Below are positions 54,493 to 64,000 of a DNA stretch of 64,000 bases, one piece after another. Origin of the DNA: Carposina sasakii (Eukaryota; Arthropoda; Insecta; Lepidoptera; Carposinidae); assembly GCA_014607495.2 (NCBI GenBank), contig CP053149.1:13528120-13592119 (forward strand), in the 5' to 3' direction. The notes below the pieces were generated by a model, which saw only the letters and a program-made list of their open reading frames with translations, searched no databases and was not told where the DNA came from. Both the position numbers and the translations under genes were made by a program. Numbering within the stretch: the first letter of the stretch is position 1; each line of letters begins with the position of its first letter.

Positions 54493-54728
54493 GACGGCCG
54501 ATTGGTCTAGTAGGTAGTGACCCTGCCTGCGACGCCATAGGTCCTGGGTTCGAATCCCGGTAGGTGCAAACATTGATATGATGAATATTAATGTTTGTTT
54601 CCGAGTCATGGATGTTTCTATACTTATCTATGTATTTATATACCTTTGCTTAGTACCCACGACACAAGACCTTAGGGATCTTAGTGTGGGACTAGGTTAA
54701 TGTGTTGTGTAGTGTGTGTGTGTGTGTG
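54493..54728 (+). mobile_element. 5'-tRNA SINE family, near full-length copy 8
   Basis: The head GGCCGATTGGTCTAGTAGG and exact B box GGTTCGAATCC (about 54546) are followed by the ATTGATATGATGAATATT block, TTTCCGAGTCATGGATG and CTTAGTGTGGGACTAGGTTA, with a (TG)n end (about 54711-54730). It is close in sequence to the 50.3-kb copy and therefore relatively young. The 62-codon minus-strand frame here is repeat-derived. Confidence 0.88.
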
Positions 54729-54734
54729 AAAAAA

Positions 54735-56890
54735 AATCCTCGTGAACTATAATTACTTCACCAAAGGGCCCAAATCAAAATGGCGACCATCGTAACAACG
54801 GATAATTAAAACGCAATAACTATAATCACGTCTAGTTTAATTTCAGTTTAATTTTTCAGTGCAGGGGTCGCTGTGATTTGATGGACCGAGAGGGATTTGT
54901 GTAGGGTAACCATAACTACACATTTTATGTGGATACCTACATAATATATTTTATTCGGATAACCTCAACTTTAGCTTTTATGTGAGCATGACGAGGTTAA
55001 TTATAATAGTGACGTTATTCCATCTAAAACATAACGTCGTCTCGAACTAAATTCTCTATGTTTCTAATTTATGGTGCTACAGAGACAAATTAGAGGTTAG
55101 AATACAGATAGCCAACATATAATTCGTATAACGTTACCTACATTGAAAGAAGTTTAGAATCTAGAAAACCAACATACAAAGTGGCATATTTCGATATCAT
55201 CATAATAATATCTGTCATAATACCAAGCTCAGATTCATTGGAGCCACCAGTTTAAGCATTTTCATCTCGTCTGCCCCAGCATCGTCGGCCCACAATGGAC
55301 CGATTTAAAATATTGCATGTTACAGTCGATGGCAAATGGAAATGCAATCGCATGGATTTAGACATGGGTACAGATGGAGATATGCATTTTAAAGAGTGTC
55401 TGTTTTACGTGAATGAGTTTTATGGAAAAACTTCTAGATAGTAACTTTAAAACTACAGGTACTGTGCAAATTGTTACACTAAGACCGTATAGACAACATT
55501 GAGTAAACCTCTCAAGATTAAGGGGATAAAAATCATCCGAGAATTGGGCACTTGTTCAAATGGACCTTCAACCACACCTAACTTTATTTTTAAAACTCGG
55601 AAGTCAAACTGTCAACTGTTAAGGCTAATCAAAACCAGTTTTCACTTTCTACCCACGTATTCTATAGACATAGATATAATGAACCTAATACCTACAAGTT
55701 GACGAAACAGGGGCGAGAGTGAAACAAAGGACCCACCCCTTGGTTGGAAACCGCTGGAGAATATCATAAACGTCGGCTTAAACACTCGTCTGATGCTAAC
55801 TAAATAAAAACATAATAAAATAATAAATTCCACGCAACATATGGCGGACTCGAGGGTTGTACGGATTTGGTGGATGATTTCACTGTGATTTTATTAAGAC
55901 TTATTGGTACGTGCCGAGAGAATAAGTAGCGTTTACTGCGGATTTGTTATATCCGATCAGAGTAGTGCACTTACTTAATCAATATACCTTATTATTATTA
56001 AACTTTCGGCATATGAATAGTTCAATTAAATCTGAGGTAAATATTTAGTGATTCATATAGAACCTATAGTTGATACGTGTCTATATGATATGGGTCTGTC
56101 TATTTATACCTACTTACGTCACTGGCCCCTTAAATAACTCTTTTGTCCATGATTTTTGAAGTGCATAGACTAAGTCTTAAGTATACGAAATATTTAATAC
56201 TACAATTTCCGCTTGTATCGATCTGATACCAGCAACAGCTCAAAGTCAAATGCCGAGCAGCATGCACCCCGCGATGCATCGAGAAGTATCGAGAGAGGTA
56301 TCGAGATCGAGTCGAGTAATAATCGAAATCGAGCCCTCACCGCGGTGTCCCGCACTCAATCTCGGGGATTTGTACTATGAGAGGGCACTTGCAACTTAGC
56401 CAACGATATTTCCACCTAACTTGTATTCTATGCTACAGTAATAAAACTTTTTCCACTTTTCGTGAACTGTAAAGTTAACTCTGTTTAGGGAATCCCTGTG
56501 TTGGGGTGACAATCCAAAGAATTGTGGACGGTTATTGAATTTCTTTGCATTTTTGATTTGTATTCATTTGGATTGTTGCCCAATAGCAATATAAATAATT
56601 GAATAAGTCAATTATTTAAGAATTCCGGGTTGCTCGTCTAGAGCGCTCTTTTGTATCTCGTATATAAGTTTACCCTTTCTTTACGGAAATAGTCTTTGCT
56701 ACTCAAAATGAGACTCAGGTATTACAAAAACTATGGTAATTATAAAATGGTATTGCAAATATTTTTTCTCAAACTACTAGATATCAAATAAAGGCAATTT
56801 TTACATCATATATTCTTAAACCAGACGGTTTGCGTCAAACATGCAAAGTGCGGCCGCCCGGCCGCGGCCATACGAAAAAAGTTTGTTAAA
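54735..56890. other. Non-coding stretch with a degenerate (ATCGAG)n patch
   Basis: No gene is supported. At about 56274-56333, CATCGAGAAGTATCGAGAGAG and ATCGAGATCGAGTCGAG form a degenerate ATCGAG array next to CCCTCACCGCGGTGTCCCGC. Short frames at 55499-55833 on both strands overlap and lack motifs. A GC patch (GTGCGGCCGCCCGGCCGCGGC) lies at about 56848-56868. Confidence 0.45.
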
Positions 56891-56895
56891 ACCTA

Positions 56896-57133
56896 TTTTA
56901 TAAAATTATTAATAAAGAAAATGGAAAAAATTCTTCACCCGAGTGGGAATCGAACCCACGACCACTGAAAACCGTGCCAGCCGCTATAACCACTAAGCCA
57001 CCGGGTCAATTACTCGGATGACGAATTTTACCATCTCTTTTCTAAATTACATATTGGCAACGTTATTCTTTCATCCCGATAGCTTTATACTAGCCAAATC
57101 TCGACAAACAAAGCTGAATCCCTCAGCACAATG
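56896..57133 (-). repeat. 3'-tRNA SINE family, partial copy 6
   Basis: On the minus strand: body from about CATTGTGCTGAGGGATTCAGC (57133), TTTGTTTGTCGAGATTTGGC, the AGAGATGGTAAAATTCGTCATC leader, the tRNA-like domain (about 56936-57007) and the TTATTAATAATTTTATAAA tail at 56896. It is 5'-truncated in the middle of the body. Confidence 0.85.
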
Positions 57134-57139
57134 ACCTAT

Positions 57140-57610
57140 TTTGAAAAAGAAAGATGCTAATGCTTTTTCAAATCTCTTACAACTACAATCAAGCAAACAA
57201 ACATAAACATAGTGCATGTAATTCAAAGCTGTGCAAGCCGTGCATTATCTGCAGTAATTAATTGTAAAGGGTGTGTTCAGAGCAGACAGTTCTCTTTGCT
57301 AATCGCGATCAAAACACATGGACCTTTAGGGAGTATACTGTTGTGTCTCTAGGGCCGATAGTGCTAACGTGTTCATGAAATGTGGGTACGGTTGACACAT
57401 ATGAATGATAGTGATTCGTAGTCATTATTTTTTTTAATGTTCTTAAATGTAAAGCTCTCTTTGGGTTCGATCTATATGATTCGAGATTTTTTAACAACTT
57501 GACATTGAATCTATAAAAACATACATCCTACGTAAGTACACTGGGTCAAAATTTTTACATAGTCAGTTTTTTTTTCATTAAGTAAATTATGGTTATAGTT
57601 ATAACATTAT
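57140..57610. other. AT-rich non-coding stretch
   Basis: No gene or repeat recognised. Confidence 0.5.
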
Positions 57611-57614
57611 TTTA

Positions 57615-57925
57615 CACTAGTGGACGCCCGCGACTACGTCCGCGTGGACTACAGAAAAAACAAAATGTCGAAATTATCCGGGATAAAAACCTACAGCCTA
57701 CATGTTAAGCGGGACCTGTCACAATATATTCCTGAAAACTGCATCGAAATCGGTTCAGCCGTTTCTAAGATTAGCGTGCACAAACGCACAGACAAACAGA
57801 CAAAAATTCCAAAAATCGTTCTTTTGGGTACTATTGCGTTGATAAAGGTCTCCTATAATATTTTTTCTCATATATCTTCCATGTACAGACAGCGATCCTT
57901 TACATTTTTATTATACTCGTATGTA
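57615..57925 (+). repeat. 'GACTACGTCCGCGTGGA' family, copy 3
   Basis: It begins ACTAGTGGACGCCCGCGACTA, then CGTCCGCGTGGACTACAG, CCGGGATAAAAACC, GCGGGACCTGTCAC, GCATCGAAATCGGTTCAGCC, GTGCACAAACGCACAG and CCATGTACAGACAGCGATCC, ending near TACATTTTTATTATAC. It is nearly identical in layout to 12297-12616. The 122-codon frame running out of it is a by-product. Confidence 0.8.
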
Positions 57926-57929
57926 CTTG

Positions 57930-59280
57930 CCTATAGATATAGAAGAAGATATTCGTGGTACTCCCAAACGATACAATTTGGTATGTAAACCCGAATGCCG
58001 ACGAGGGCTACCCTGGACCGAGGGAGGCCGATCGCTCGCACTTCCTATAGGCTGTCAGTGTATCCATGCAGGAACAACCATACTGCCACGGTCTTCATTT
58101 TGATGTGAACAGTGGAATTGATTTTGGACGAGTGTCTATGTGAAACGCTTTGCTTTTCATTTGCATTAGTGAAAGATACTGATGGTGGTTGTTTATGTGT
58201 TTGTTTTGTAATTTGTAAAAGGGTACTTAACCTAAACTAAGCTCCTTTCTGTTTCATCTTTTTTACAACTGTATCTAAATGTAGGTTGAATGTTATAGGT
58301 ACAAGGGCCAAAAGATACCTCTTTTAAAAATCATTTATCCATTTTTTAAAATTCTTTTATCAACAATCTTAAGTTTAAACTCAATCATGGCTTACATCTA
58401 AGTCTTCGTTTTCAATTACGGCGACATGTGACTGAAATTAATTCCGTGATATCGCGATTTGGTCGCAAGTACCGGATTACTCGGCGATTTGCAGTCACTC
58501 ACATATCGCATCAACTGATGACTGGAGCATAGAGTAAGCTATTGTAGTACGATATGCCGTACTCGTATGAAACTTACCTACTCATCGAAATAGAAATAAG
58601 CTACGATGTTATGTAACAATTTATAAAAATAAAGAGGCGCCAATTACCAAAAAAAAATAATGCTTTACGACTGAACATTAGTGAACATACCTTAACTTAA
58701 AGATCACCATTGTGCTCTTCATTAATTAATATACATATCGGTAATGTAATTTTCAGTAGATATACTATTTATGTTGTATGCCATGTCTCTCTGAAATAGA
58801 ACCAACCATTTAAATATACAAAACTCTTATTTTCACTTGTGGACACTGATTGTCATAACATTCGTTAGCCTAACCTAGGGTTCCATTTACCTATACATAT
58901 AGGGTATATATAGGTGGTTAATAAGTAGGTAAAATATGTAAGACAAAAGGAGGTCTTTCTGTTCTTTGGATAGACTAGTCTTTGTTCATGTTTTGTCAGT
59001 TTTTGCACAGTAGGGCGGTCTCGCGGTAAGGTCGCGTGCCGCAGCGCTGCCGTGCGTGTGCCGTGCGTGTGTCGTGAGGACGTGTCGCCTGCCCACGCGC
59101 GTGGCGCCACTCCCGTCGCAACGTGCGAATATTACGTGAGAACTCTAAGCTAAATCCTAAATTTCCATCAGCTTAATCAACTTACAACTCTTAAACATTC
59201 AGGTATAAATATTGAAAACATTGCACCCGTTCCCTTCACGACGGTTTATGCAAATTCCGCTCAAAGGCAAAGAGCGCTTA
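57930..59280. other. Non-coding stretch before the candidate exon
   Basis: No gene is clearly supported. About 58420-58530 has GCGACATGTGACTG and GATATCGCGATTTGGTCGC, faintly like 20262-20540. About 59015-59110 has tandem CCGTGCGTGTG words and is GC-rich. If the exon at 59282-59584 is real, its intron and following exons would lie here, but I could not find a confident next exon. Confidence 0.4.
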
Positions 59281-59281
59281 C

Positions 59282-59584
59282 GTTTAAAATGTTCGACATA
59301 TTCCAAAGCTGAAATATATGAGCCGCACAGAATAGAGCTACTCCATCACCATAACATTCGATCGTAATAAGCTCAAATAGATTCCCAGGGAAAAGCACCG
59401 TGCCAATAAATTTGGAGAGCACTTCGGAGGTAAGTATCCACAAATGCCTGAACCTGTACATCATGCGCAGAAAGTAATATTTAGGTGTCAACTGCAGGCG
59501 ATAATCGCGGGGTAAAAAATCGTTTTGGGAGCGAACTATTTCCACCCTTGCCTGCGGTATCTCGTCGTTTATCGGCGATAGTAT
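59282..59584 (-). CDS. Candidate internal exon of an unknown, membrane-like protein
   Basis: The minus-strand frame stays open for 101 codons between a 3' splice-like site (TCTCACTCAG, exon starting at 59584) and a 5' splice-like site (AAC followed by GTAAGC, exon ending at 59282). The length is 303 bp, so both borders are in phase 0. The translation begins ILSPINDEIPQARVEIV and has two hydrophobic stretches: about residues 54-73 (EVLSKFIGTVLFPGNLFELI) and 82-96 (VALFCAAHIFQLWNM), with a basic segment about residues 38-47 before them. G+C is above the local background. The layout is loosely like an internal segment of an insect chemoreceptor, but I see no signature residues, so no function is assigned. 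The open frame continues upstream to 59656, where composition turns intron-like. It could instead be a conserved non-coding island that is open by chance. Confidence 0.35.
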
Positions 59585-59589
59585 CTGAG

Positions 59590-59900
59590 TGAGACATCGG
59601 CAGTGACGTTTGAAATATGATCGGCGCGGTCCCCGGGCGGGCCACGGGCGCGCCACGTGCGGCGCATATTCAAATCATAGCGGACCCCCGAGTTGGCTAA
59701 ATACACCCGCCGCACCGCTCGGCCCACCCACTTACTGAGGGTCGGCCCTATGTAATCGAATTTGAAAATTATTCTAAAACACTGAATAATGTATTCGGCG
59801 GGACCCCACGCCGGAGGCGGCTTGCGCTGATTTTTAAAATAAATTAAACTTAATCAAGTGGGTTCGCGCACCTAAACGGATTAACTTGGTGCTGATTTGA
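59590..59900. other. GC-rich block upstream of the candidate exon
   Basis: CGGCGCGGTCCCCGGGCGGGCC, GGCGCGCCACGTGCGGCGC (with a CACGTG E box near 59654) and CCCCACGCCGGAGGCGGC. Repeat-free. It could be a promoter or enhancer; if the exon is real it may be intronic or upstream regulatory DNA. Confidence 0.35.
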
Positions 59901-61060
59901 CTTCAGGACTATATCGGAGGGGACGCACTTAGAGGTTATTTGAAACTGTATCTAAACAATCAAGTCGGTACTCGAGTGTATTGACAATCATGCATTATGG
60001 AAGACACCACAAATGTTGTTGTTAATGGTGTAACTATATCACATATTAATTTTAAACTAATATTAAAATTTACACAATCCCATAACCAAAGGTAAGAAAA
60101 CAAAATTATAAATTATTATTAGACAGTTCCTAAAAGATATGTCCAGCTCCAATACGCTGGCCCCGCGACAGGAAACATACTTAGCTTCGTTCTAAACATT
60201 GTAATGTATTAATATTCTTGTGAAAACTTATAAAATTAAATCACCAATCAGTGTACCTACCTACTTATCTTTCTTTGAAAATATGATTCTTGATGCTATT
60301 TAATTTTATTCGGTATAATATAATATTTGCGAAATACATTCTTTAGAAGAATTGTTAAACCATTTAACATTACAGATATCAGTACTTAAAGAGGCAGCTT
60401 TATGATGGAAAATTTACTTTGATCCAAGAAATAATTTAATAAGTTGTGGAAAGTATTTATGACTTTAATTTACGAATCGTCAAAGTTTTCATTGCCAATC
60501 TACTTATTAATAATTTACGAAATCTAATATTCTATTTAAAACATACCTAATTATAACCAAACAAGAGTTTGTTTAAAGCAAACTTTAAAAAAATACAATA
60601 TGAATTAAAATAAGAATTGCAATATCGCTCATTTTCAATTTAAAGTTTAAATATTAAATAAGACAATATTAGTTCACTCGCTACATTAGGCTTTATTGCT
60701 CTATGAATAAATCCGTGATTCGCCACGCAGGGCTGCAGCCGCTATTAGCGCTCGATATGAAAATTAAAATTAAAATACATAAGATCTCCACTGAGCACAC
60801 TCAACAGACCGCTAAGGGGCAGCCCTAAAGTACAATTGTTATAGAAATATGTAGAGTCGATTCAAGTTCTAATCTTGTAGTAGGTACGTACGGATTTCAT
60901 CGTTTACTCTTGTTTCTCTATTACAGACGATGTACGTAAAAACATGAATTTAATTCATGTATACTTTAAAAGTTAGAAAATACCTAAGTATTTTTACCTT
61001 ACAACTTGCTATAAAATCATTAAAATTTCAGGCTGTCATCATTAAAATTCGAGACTGGAC
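59900..61060. other. AT-rich non-coding stretch
   Basis: No gene or repeat is seen. An inverted pair ACATGAAT/ATTCATGT at 60942-60960 encloses only a TTA-type centre (ACATGAATTTAATTCATGT). Confidence 0.5.
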
Positions 61061-61065
61061 ATTAA

Positions 61066-61213
61066 AGAAAAGAGATGGTAAAATTCGTCATCCGAGTAAT
61101 TGACCCGGTGGCTTAGTGGTTAGAGCACTGACACGCGGAATGCAGGGGTCGTGGGTTCGATTCCCACCCGGGTGAGGAATTTTTTCCATTTCTTTATTAA
61201 TAATTTTATAATT
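61066..61213 (+). mobile_element. 3'-tRNA SINE family, copy 7
   Basis: It runs from AAAGAAAAGAGATGGTAAAATTCG through ATCCGAGTAATTGACCCGG, the tRNA-like domain (61102-61175; A box TGGCTTAGTGG, B box GGTTCGATTCC) and the GGAATTTTTTCCATTTC plus TTATTAATAATTTTATAA tail. It is truncated just 5' of the leader, with the body absent. Confidence 0.85.
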
Positions 61214-61567
61214 AAAATTTCAATAAATTTCAAGTCTAAATACTTACATTATTGTTACATGACATGTGATAACCTGCAACTTGTTTCTTTGTTATATTGT
61301 TAAGTTAAGTTATTGTTAAGTTATATTGTTTTATAAGCTGTTGGTTATACACAAAGCTATAATAAATAATATCTACTTATTATACATATTTAGCTCTCTA
61401 AATAAAAGCTGCCATAAAAACCCAGAACCTGCAAATTGTAGCTTTCATATCTACCTACATGCAATTATACATACATAACAGACACAAGCTATTTGACATA
61501 AGTACTTTGATATGGTAAAAACAGACCAATTGGCTAAGCAATTTTAGGTACATAGTAAATTTTCTCG

Positions 61568-61699
61568 GTGTTATTACAAAAGAGCGCCTAAAGTTAGACT
61601 CGATTTAAATATGACATTTTACAGCAAAATGTATGGCATATCTGCCAAATTTAGGACACGTTTAGATTAAAAAATGTTTAAATTCCTTTGTAATAACAC
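61568..61699. mobile_element. Small MITE with GTGTTATTACAAA ends
   Basis: GTGTTATTACAAAAG at the left is inverted at the right (CTTTGTAATAACAC), with AGACTCGATTTAAATATG and ATTTAGGACACGTTTAGATT inside. The same terminus appears, decayed, at 19.4-22.2 kb, so this is a small local family. Target-site duplication not evident. Confidence 0.65.
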
Positions 61700-62490
61700 A
61701 GATACTGTTTAACTTTAATTTAACGCGTTACAAAAAATCAAGTCGTTTCCACATCTCCCATGTCCAACTATCATGTAGCGCGGTGCACTAGGGGCGCCAC
61801 TCGATGATTTGGTTTTTCGATTCGTTACGCCATCAAACTACCCTCGGAAGCACTACCCTCGAATATGTTCCCTCGCCTTGAATATTATTTATACGACTGT
61901 TAAGTGAAGCTGCAGCAGGATTATAGCCGCAGCTCAGCACTTCAGCAAACATCGATTTTGATTCACATCCATCGGGGTTTAATAACCTCAAGATGTGAGA
62001 GGAGACTACTGAGGTTTTGTGGCGATTAATATTTTATAAATAAAAAGGTATGAAGAAACCACAAATATAAAACTTTTATAAAATAGGTTCACGTGCTTTA
62101 AAATAAAAAAGAATTCATAACTAACTACAGCGGCTACAACAAACAAAACATAGAGCTACAAGGTAGTTTTCGGTACATTTTAAAACTCTGTGAAAACATG
62201 TCAAGGAAACCAGCCATGTTGTGCCTCAGAGCTGCAGTTACGTATGCAAAGCAAACATATTTTCTCTCGAGACTAGAACGGTGAGCAAACAGCGGCCAAC
62301 GTGAACGAAGGTTGGGCCATGTTTACCCAAGCTGCGTCGCCTACCCTCATATATTAAACATAGCCACGTTACCTTAGCCTGCCTCTGACGTTCGCCCACC
62401 TTAACATACCTAAACATACACCGTACTCGTATGTACCCCGCCCCGAATACACACGACCTCGGTGACATTGCAAAATTAATGGTGCTACCT
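61700..62490. other. Non-coding stretch with GC-richer parts
   Basis: No gene is supported. About 61745-61990 (GTAGCGCGGTGCACTAGGGG, GGTTTTTCGATTCGTTACGC) and 62250-62460 (AACGGTGAGCAAACAGCGGCC, ACCCCGCCCCGAATACACACG) are repeat-free and may be regulatory. The 76-codon minus-strand frame at 62238-62468 has no motif. Confidence 0.35.
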
Positions 62491-63700
62491 TAATGGCGCT
62501 AGTTCTACCCCGCAATCACAGTAATGAATCCGTTTTCCAGCAATTTTACATCAGCATAAAAATAAGGTCGCGGCAGTTAACACGTTTATCGGGCGCTCAT
62601 TAAAGCGGAGGGCGATCTTGCTTCGGAGTCGTTAAGCGCGCAATAGTTCGCGAGATTCTCGTAAAAAATATCTCGCAACCAACTTTACGAGCGCCCTTTG
62701 TGGACGCATCATTAAATTTCCATCTAAATTTAAATTACAAACGGCGAATCCGACGCGCTCTCTCTCACGTGTTTCTGTTTTTCTAGTCGCTGGAAATGTT
62801 ATAATTGCTGCACAGTGAACGTAGTCGAGTCGAGAATTTGAAAAAAAGATGACGTCAGTCGGAATTATCTTCAGCGCAGCGCAATTGAAACGGCTTTGCG
62901 ACGGGGCTTAGTGAAAAAGTTGGCGTTCGTTTTAATAATTCCCAGCTCCGGCGCCTCGTCAGAATGCCGTTGTCACTTCGCGGATTAAGCTCCGACACGG
63001 TTGAGTTGCGATTTGAGAGTTATTTTAATTTGAACATTTTTTTAACAACTTGCTAAAATTTCAGCGCATTTCATTCTAACTATATTTACAATCTGCAAAA
63101 TTTACGACGTTTGGATAGTCGGAAAGGTCGTTTATATGCGATGCCGGGCTTCCCCAGGAAAGACATAAAGTCGGCAGGTGAGGAGCGGGTATCGCGCGGT
63201 CACGCTATTTAGATAAGGGCGTTTTCGTGACCTCTCTCCCCCTCAGCGATAAAAACCTTGAGTGTGTACTGCCATATATCGCTTCTGGAAAAAAGTAAAG
63301 TCTCCAAAATCGGGGACCGAGATACAGATGGAATACGAAATTAAAGGCAAATATTCAAATACGAAAACAGGAAAATCGTCAAACAAATAAGGTCATTCGA
63401 TTAAGCGGAATGATTTGGGGAATCACTTAAAAGTCCAAATGCCACCATTTCCGGGTTCCCTCTCGACTTGTGGCGTTGGAATGGCGAATGAGAATAAATT
63501 GTGCGACTGGATAAAGCAATATTTGTTCATCTACCCCCGCATTAAGGCGGCGGCCATTAGCGGGATGCAAATAACGTCTTGTCATTTTTACTTCTTTATT
63601 TTTTTCTCGTTTGGAGCCACTTGGCCCTCTCCCACGGGTGGTAGTTACGTACTTGAGAGTGCGCTTTATGGGTTATGGGGATTAAATAATATCTTCATAA
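62490..63700. promoter_or_regulatory. Large repeat-free, GC-richer block, probable conserved regulatory DNA
   Basis: From about 62490 to 63700 there is no recognisable repeat. GC-rich linkers (AAAGCGGAGGGCGATCTTGC, CAACTTTACGAGCGCCC, GATTTATAC-free) alternate with AT-rich binding-site-like words: CATTAAATTTCCATC, TTATAATTGCTGC, CAGTTAACACGTTTATCG, a perfect octamer ATGCAAAT near 63565, and TGACGTCA near 62850. Such alternation over 1 kb is typical of insect enhancer clusters; the inference rests on composition and motifs only. A 110-codon plus-strand frame at 63415-63747 has no domain. Confidence 0.4.
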
Positions 63701-63749
63701 CTGAACAAAGAAACAACTTTGTGTTGGTAAAAAAAGTGTGCATTTAATA

Positions 63750-64000
63750 GATGTAGAGACAGAATACCAACAACTCTAAGTTCTTATATTTTTCAGTTCT
63801 ATACATATGGTATTAGTATTATAATAATCATAATATAAGTATAAAATTGCTTCCCGCTATCGATCTATCCCTGTGTATGTATGCTTATATCTTTTAAACT
63901 TCCACCTTCTTTGAAACCTTTGCCACCTTCAAGTAAAGTGTCGAGGATTGTGTCGAGTGAACTACGAGTATTCTTCAAATAAAGTCTCAGCTCACCTCTA
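63750..64000. other. AT-rich window end
   Basis: No feature recognised. The last line contains TCAAGTAAAGTGTCGAGG and GAACTACGAGTATTCTTC, which match nothing else I can see. Confidence 0.5.

Overview
The window reads as insect genomic DNA, most likely from a moth or butterfly. It is AT-rich, non-coding at almost every scale, and packed with repeat types I recognise from Lepidoptera. These include tRNA-derived SINEs, the 'GACTTCGTCCGCGTGGA' repeat, LINE 3' ends that close in (GAT)n, and 'GCTGGAAGAGATCTCT ... GCAATAAAG' LINE tails. There are no operons, no bacterial-type genes, no rRNA and no convincing functional tRNA. The stretch is probably a large intergenic region or a giant intron.

Genes. 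I found no complete protein-coding gene. The best candidate is one minus-strand internal exon at about 59282-59584: 303 bp, 101 codons, phase 0/0, bounded by AG and GT splice signals, encoding a hydrophobic segment that I cannot name. Two eroded C-terminal fragments of a non-LTR reverse transcriptase ORF lie near 2.5 kb (+) and 30.1 kb (-). Most other open frames are repeat-derived or occur by chance.

Mobile DNA, left to right. A tRNA-headed SINE with a 14-bp target-site duplication sits inside a LINE 3' end (2.2-2.65 kb). A foldback MITE with 8-bp duplications lies at 6.6 kb. Three copies of one TA-flanked MITE are at 8.0, 13.9 and 18.1 kb, and a MITE with CRE-like palindromes in both ends is at 12.05 kb. 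A cluster of related decayed repeats occupies 19.4-22.2 kb. An hAT-type MITE with a perfect 8-bp duplication is at 27.3 kb, and further short inverted-repeat elements lie at 29.1, 30.6, 30.95 and 31.85 kb. A 1.17-kb inverted-repeat element at 33.8-34.97 kb encloses a six-unit tandem array. A second TA-flanked MITE family is at 46.3 and 53.4 kb, the latter split by a SINE. MITEs also occur at 49.4 and 61.6 kb. An 839-bp inverted-repeat element whose ends carry phased TTCATGAA palindromes is at 50.98-51.82 kb.

Two SINE families dominate. One (eight copies) ends in a tRNA-like domain followed by a TTTATTAATAATTTTATAA tail. It exists as a dimer (tRNA-tail-body-tRNA-tail) at 21.15-21.6 kb, and its other copies are 5'-truncated to different extents. 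The second (eight copies plus one doubtful head) has a 5' tRNA-like head and a roughly 220-bp body.

Between the repeats are several islands with higher G+C, few repeats and dense homeodomain-type (TAATTA), octamer, CRE and CTCF-like motifs: about 3.0-3.7, 8.5-9.5, 17.4-17.7, 24.65-24.9, 36.2-37.66, 43.6-44.8 and 62.5-63.7 kb. By inference these are conserved regulatory DNA of a developmental-gene-type neighbourhood. I could not test conservation.
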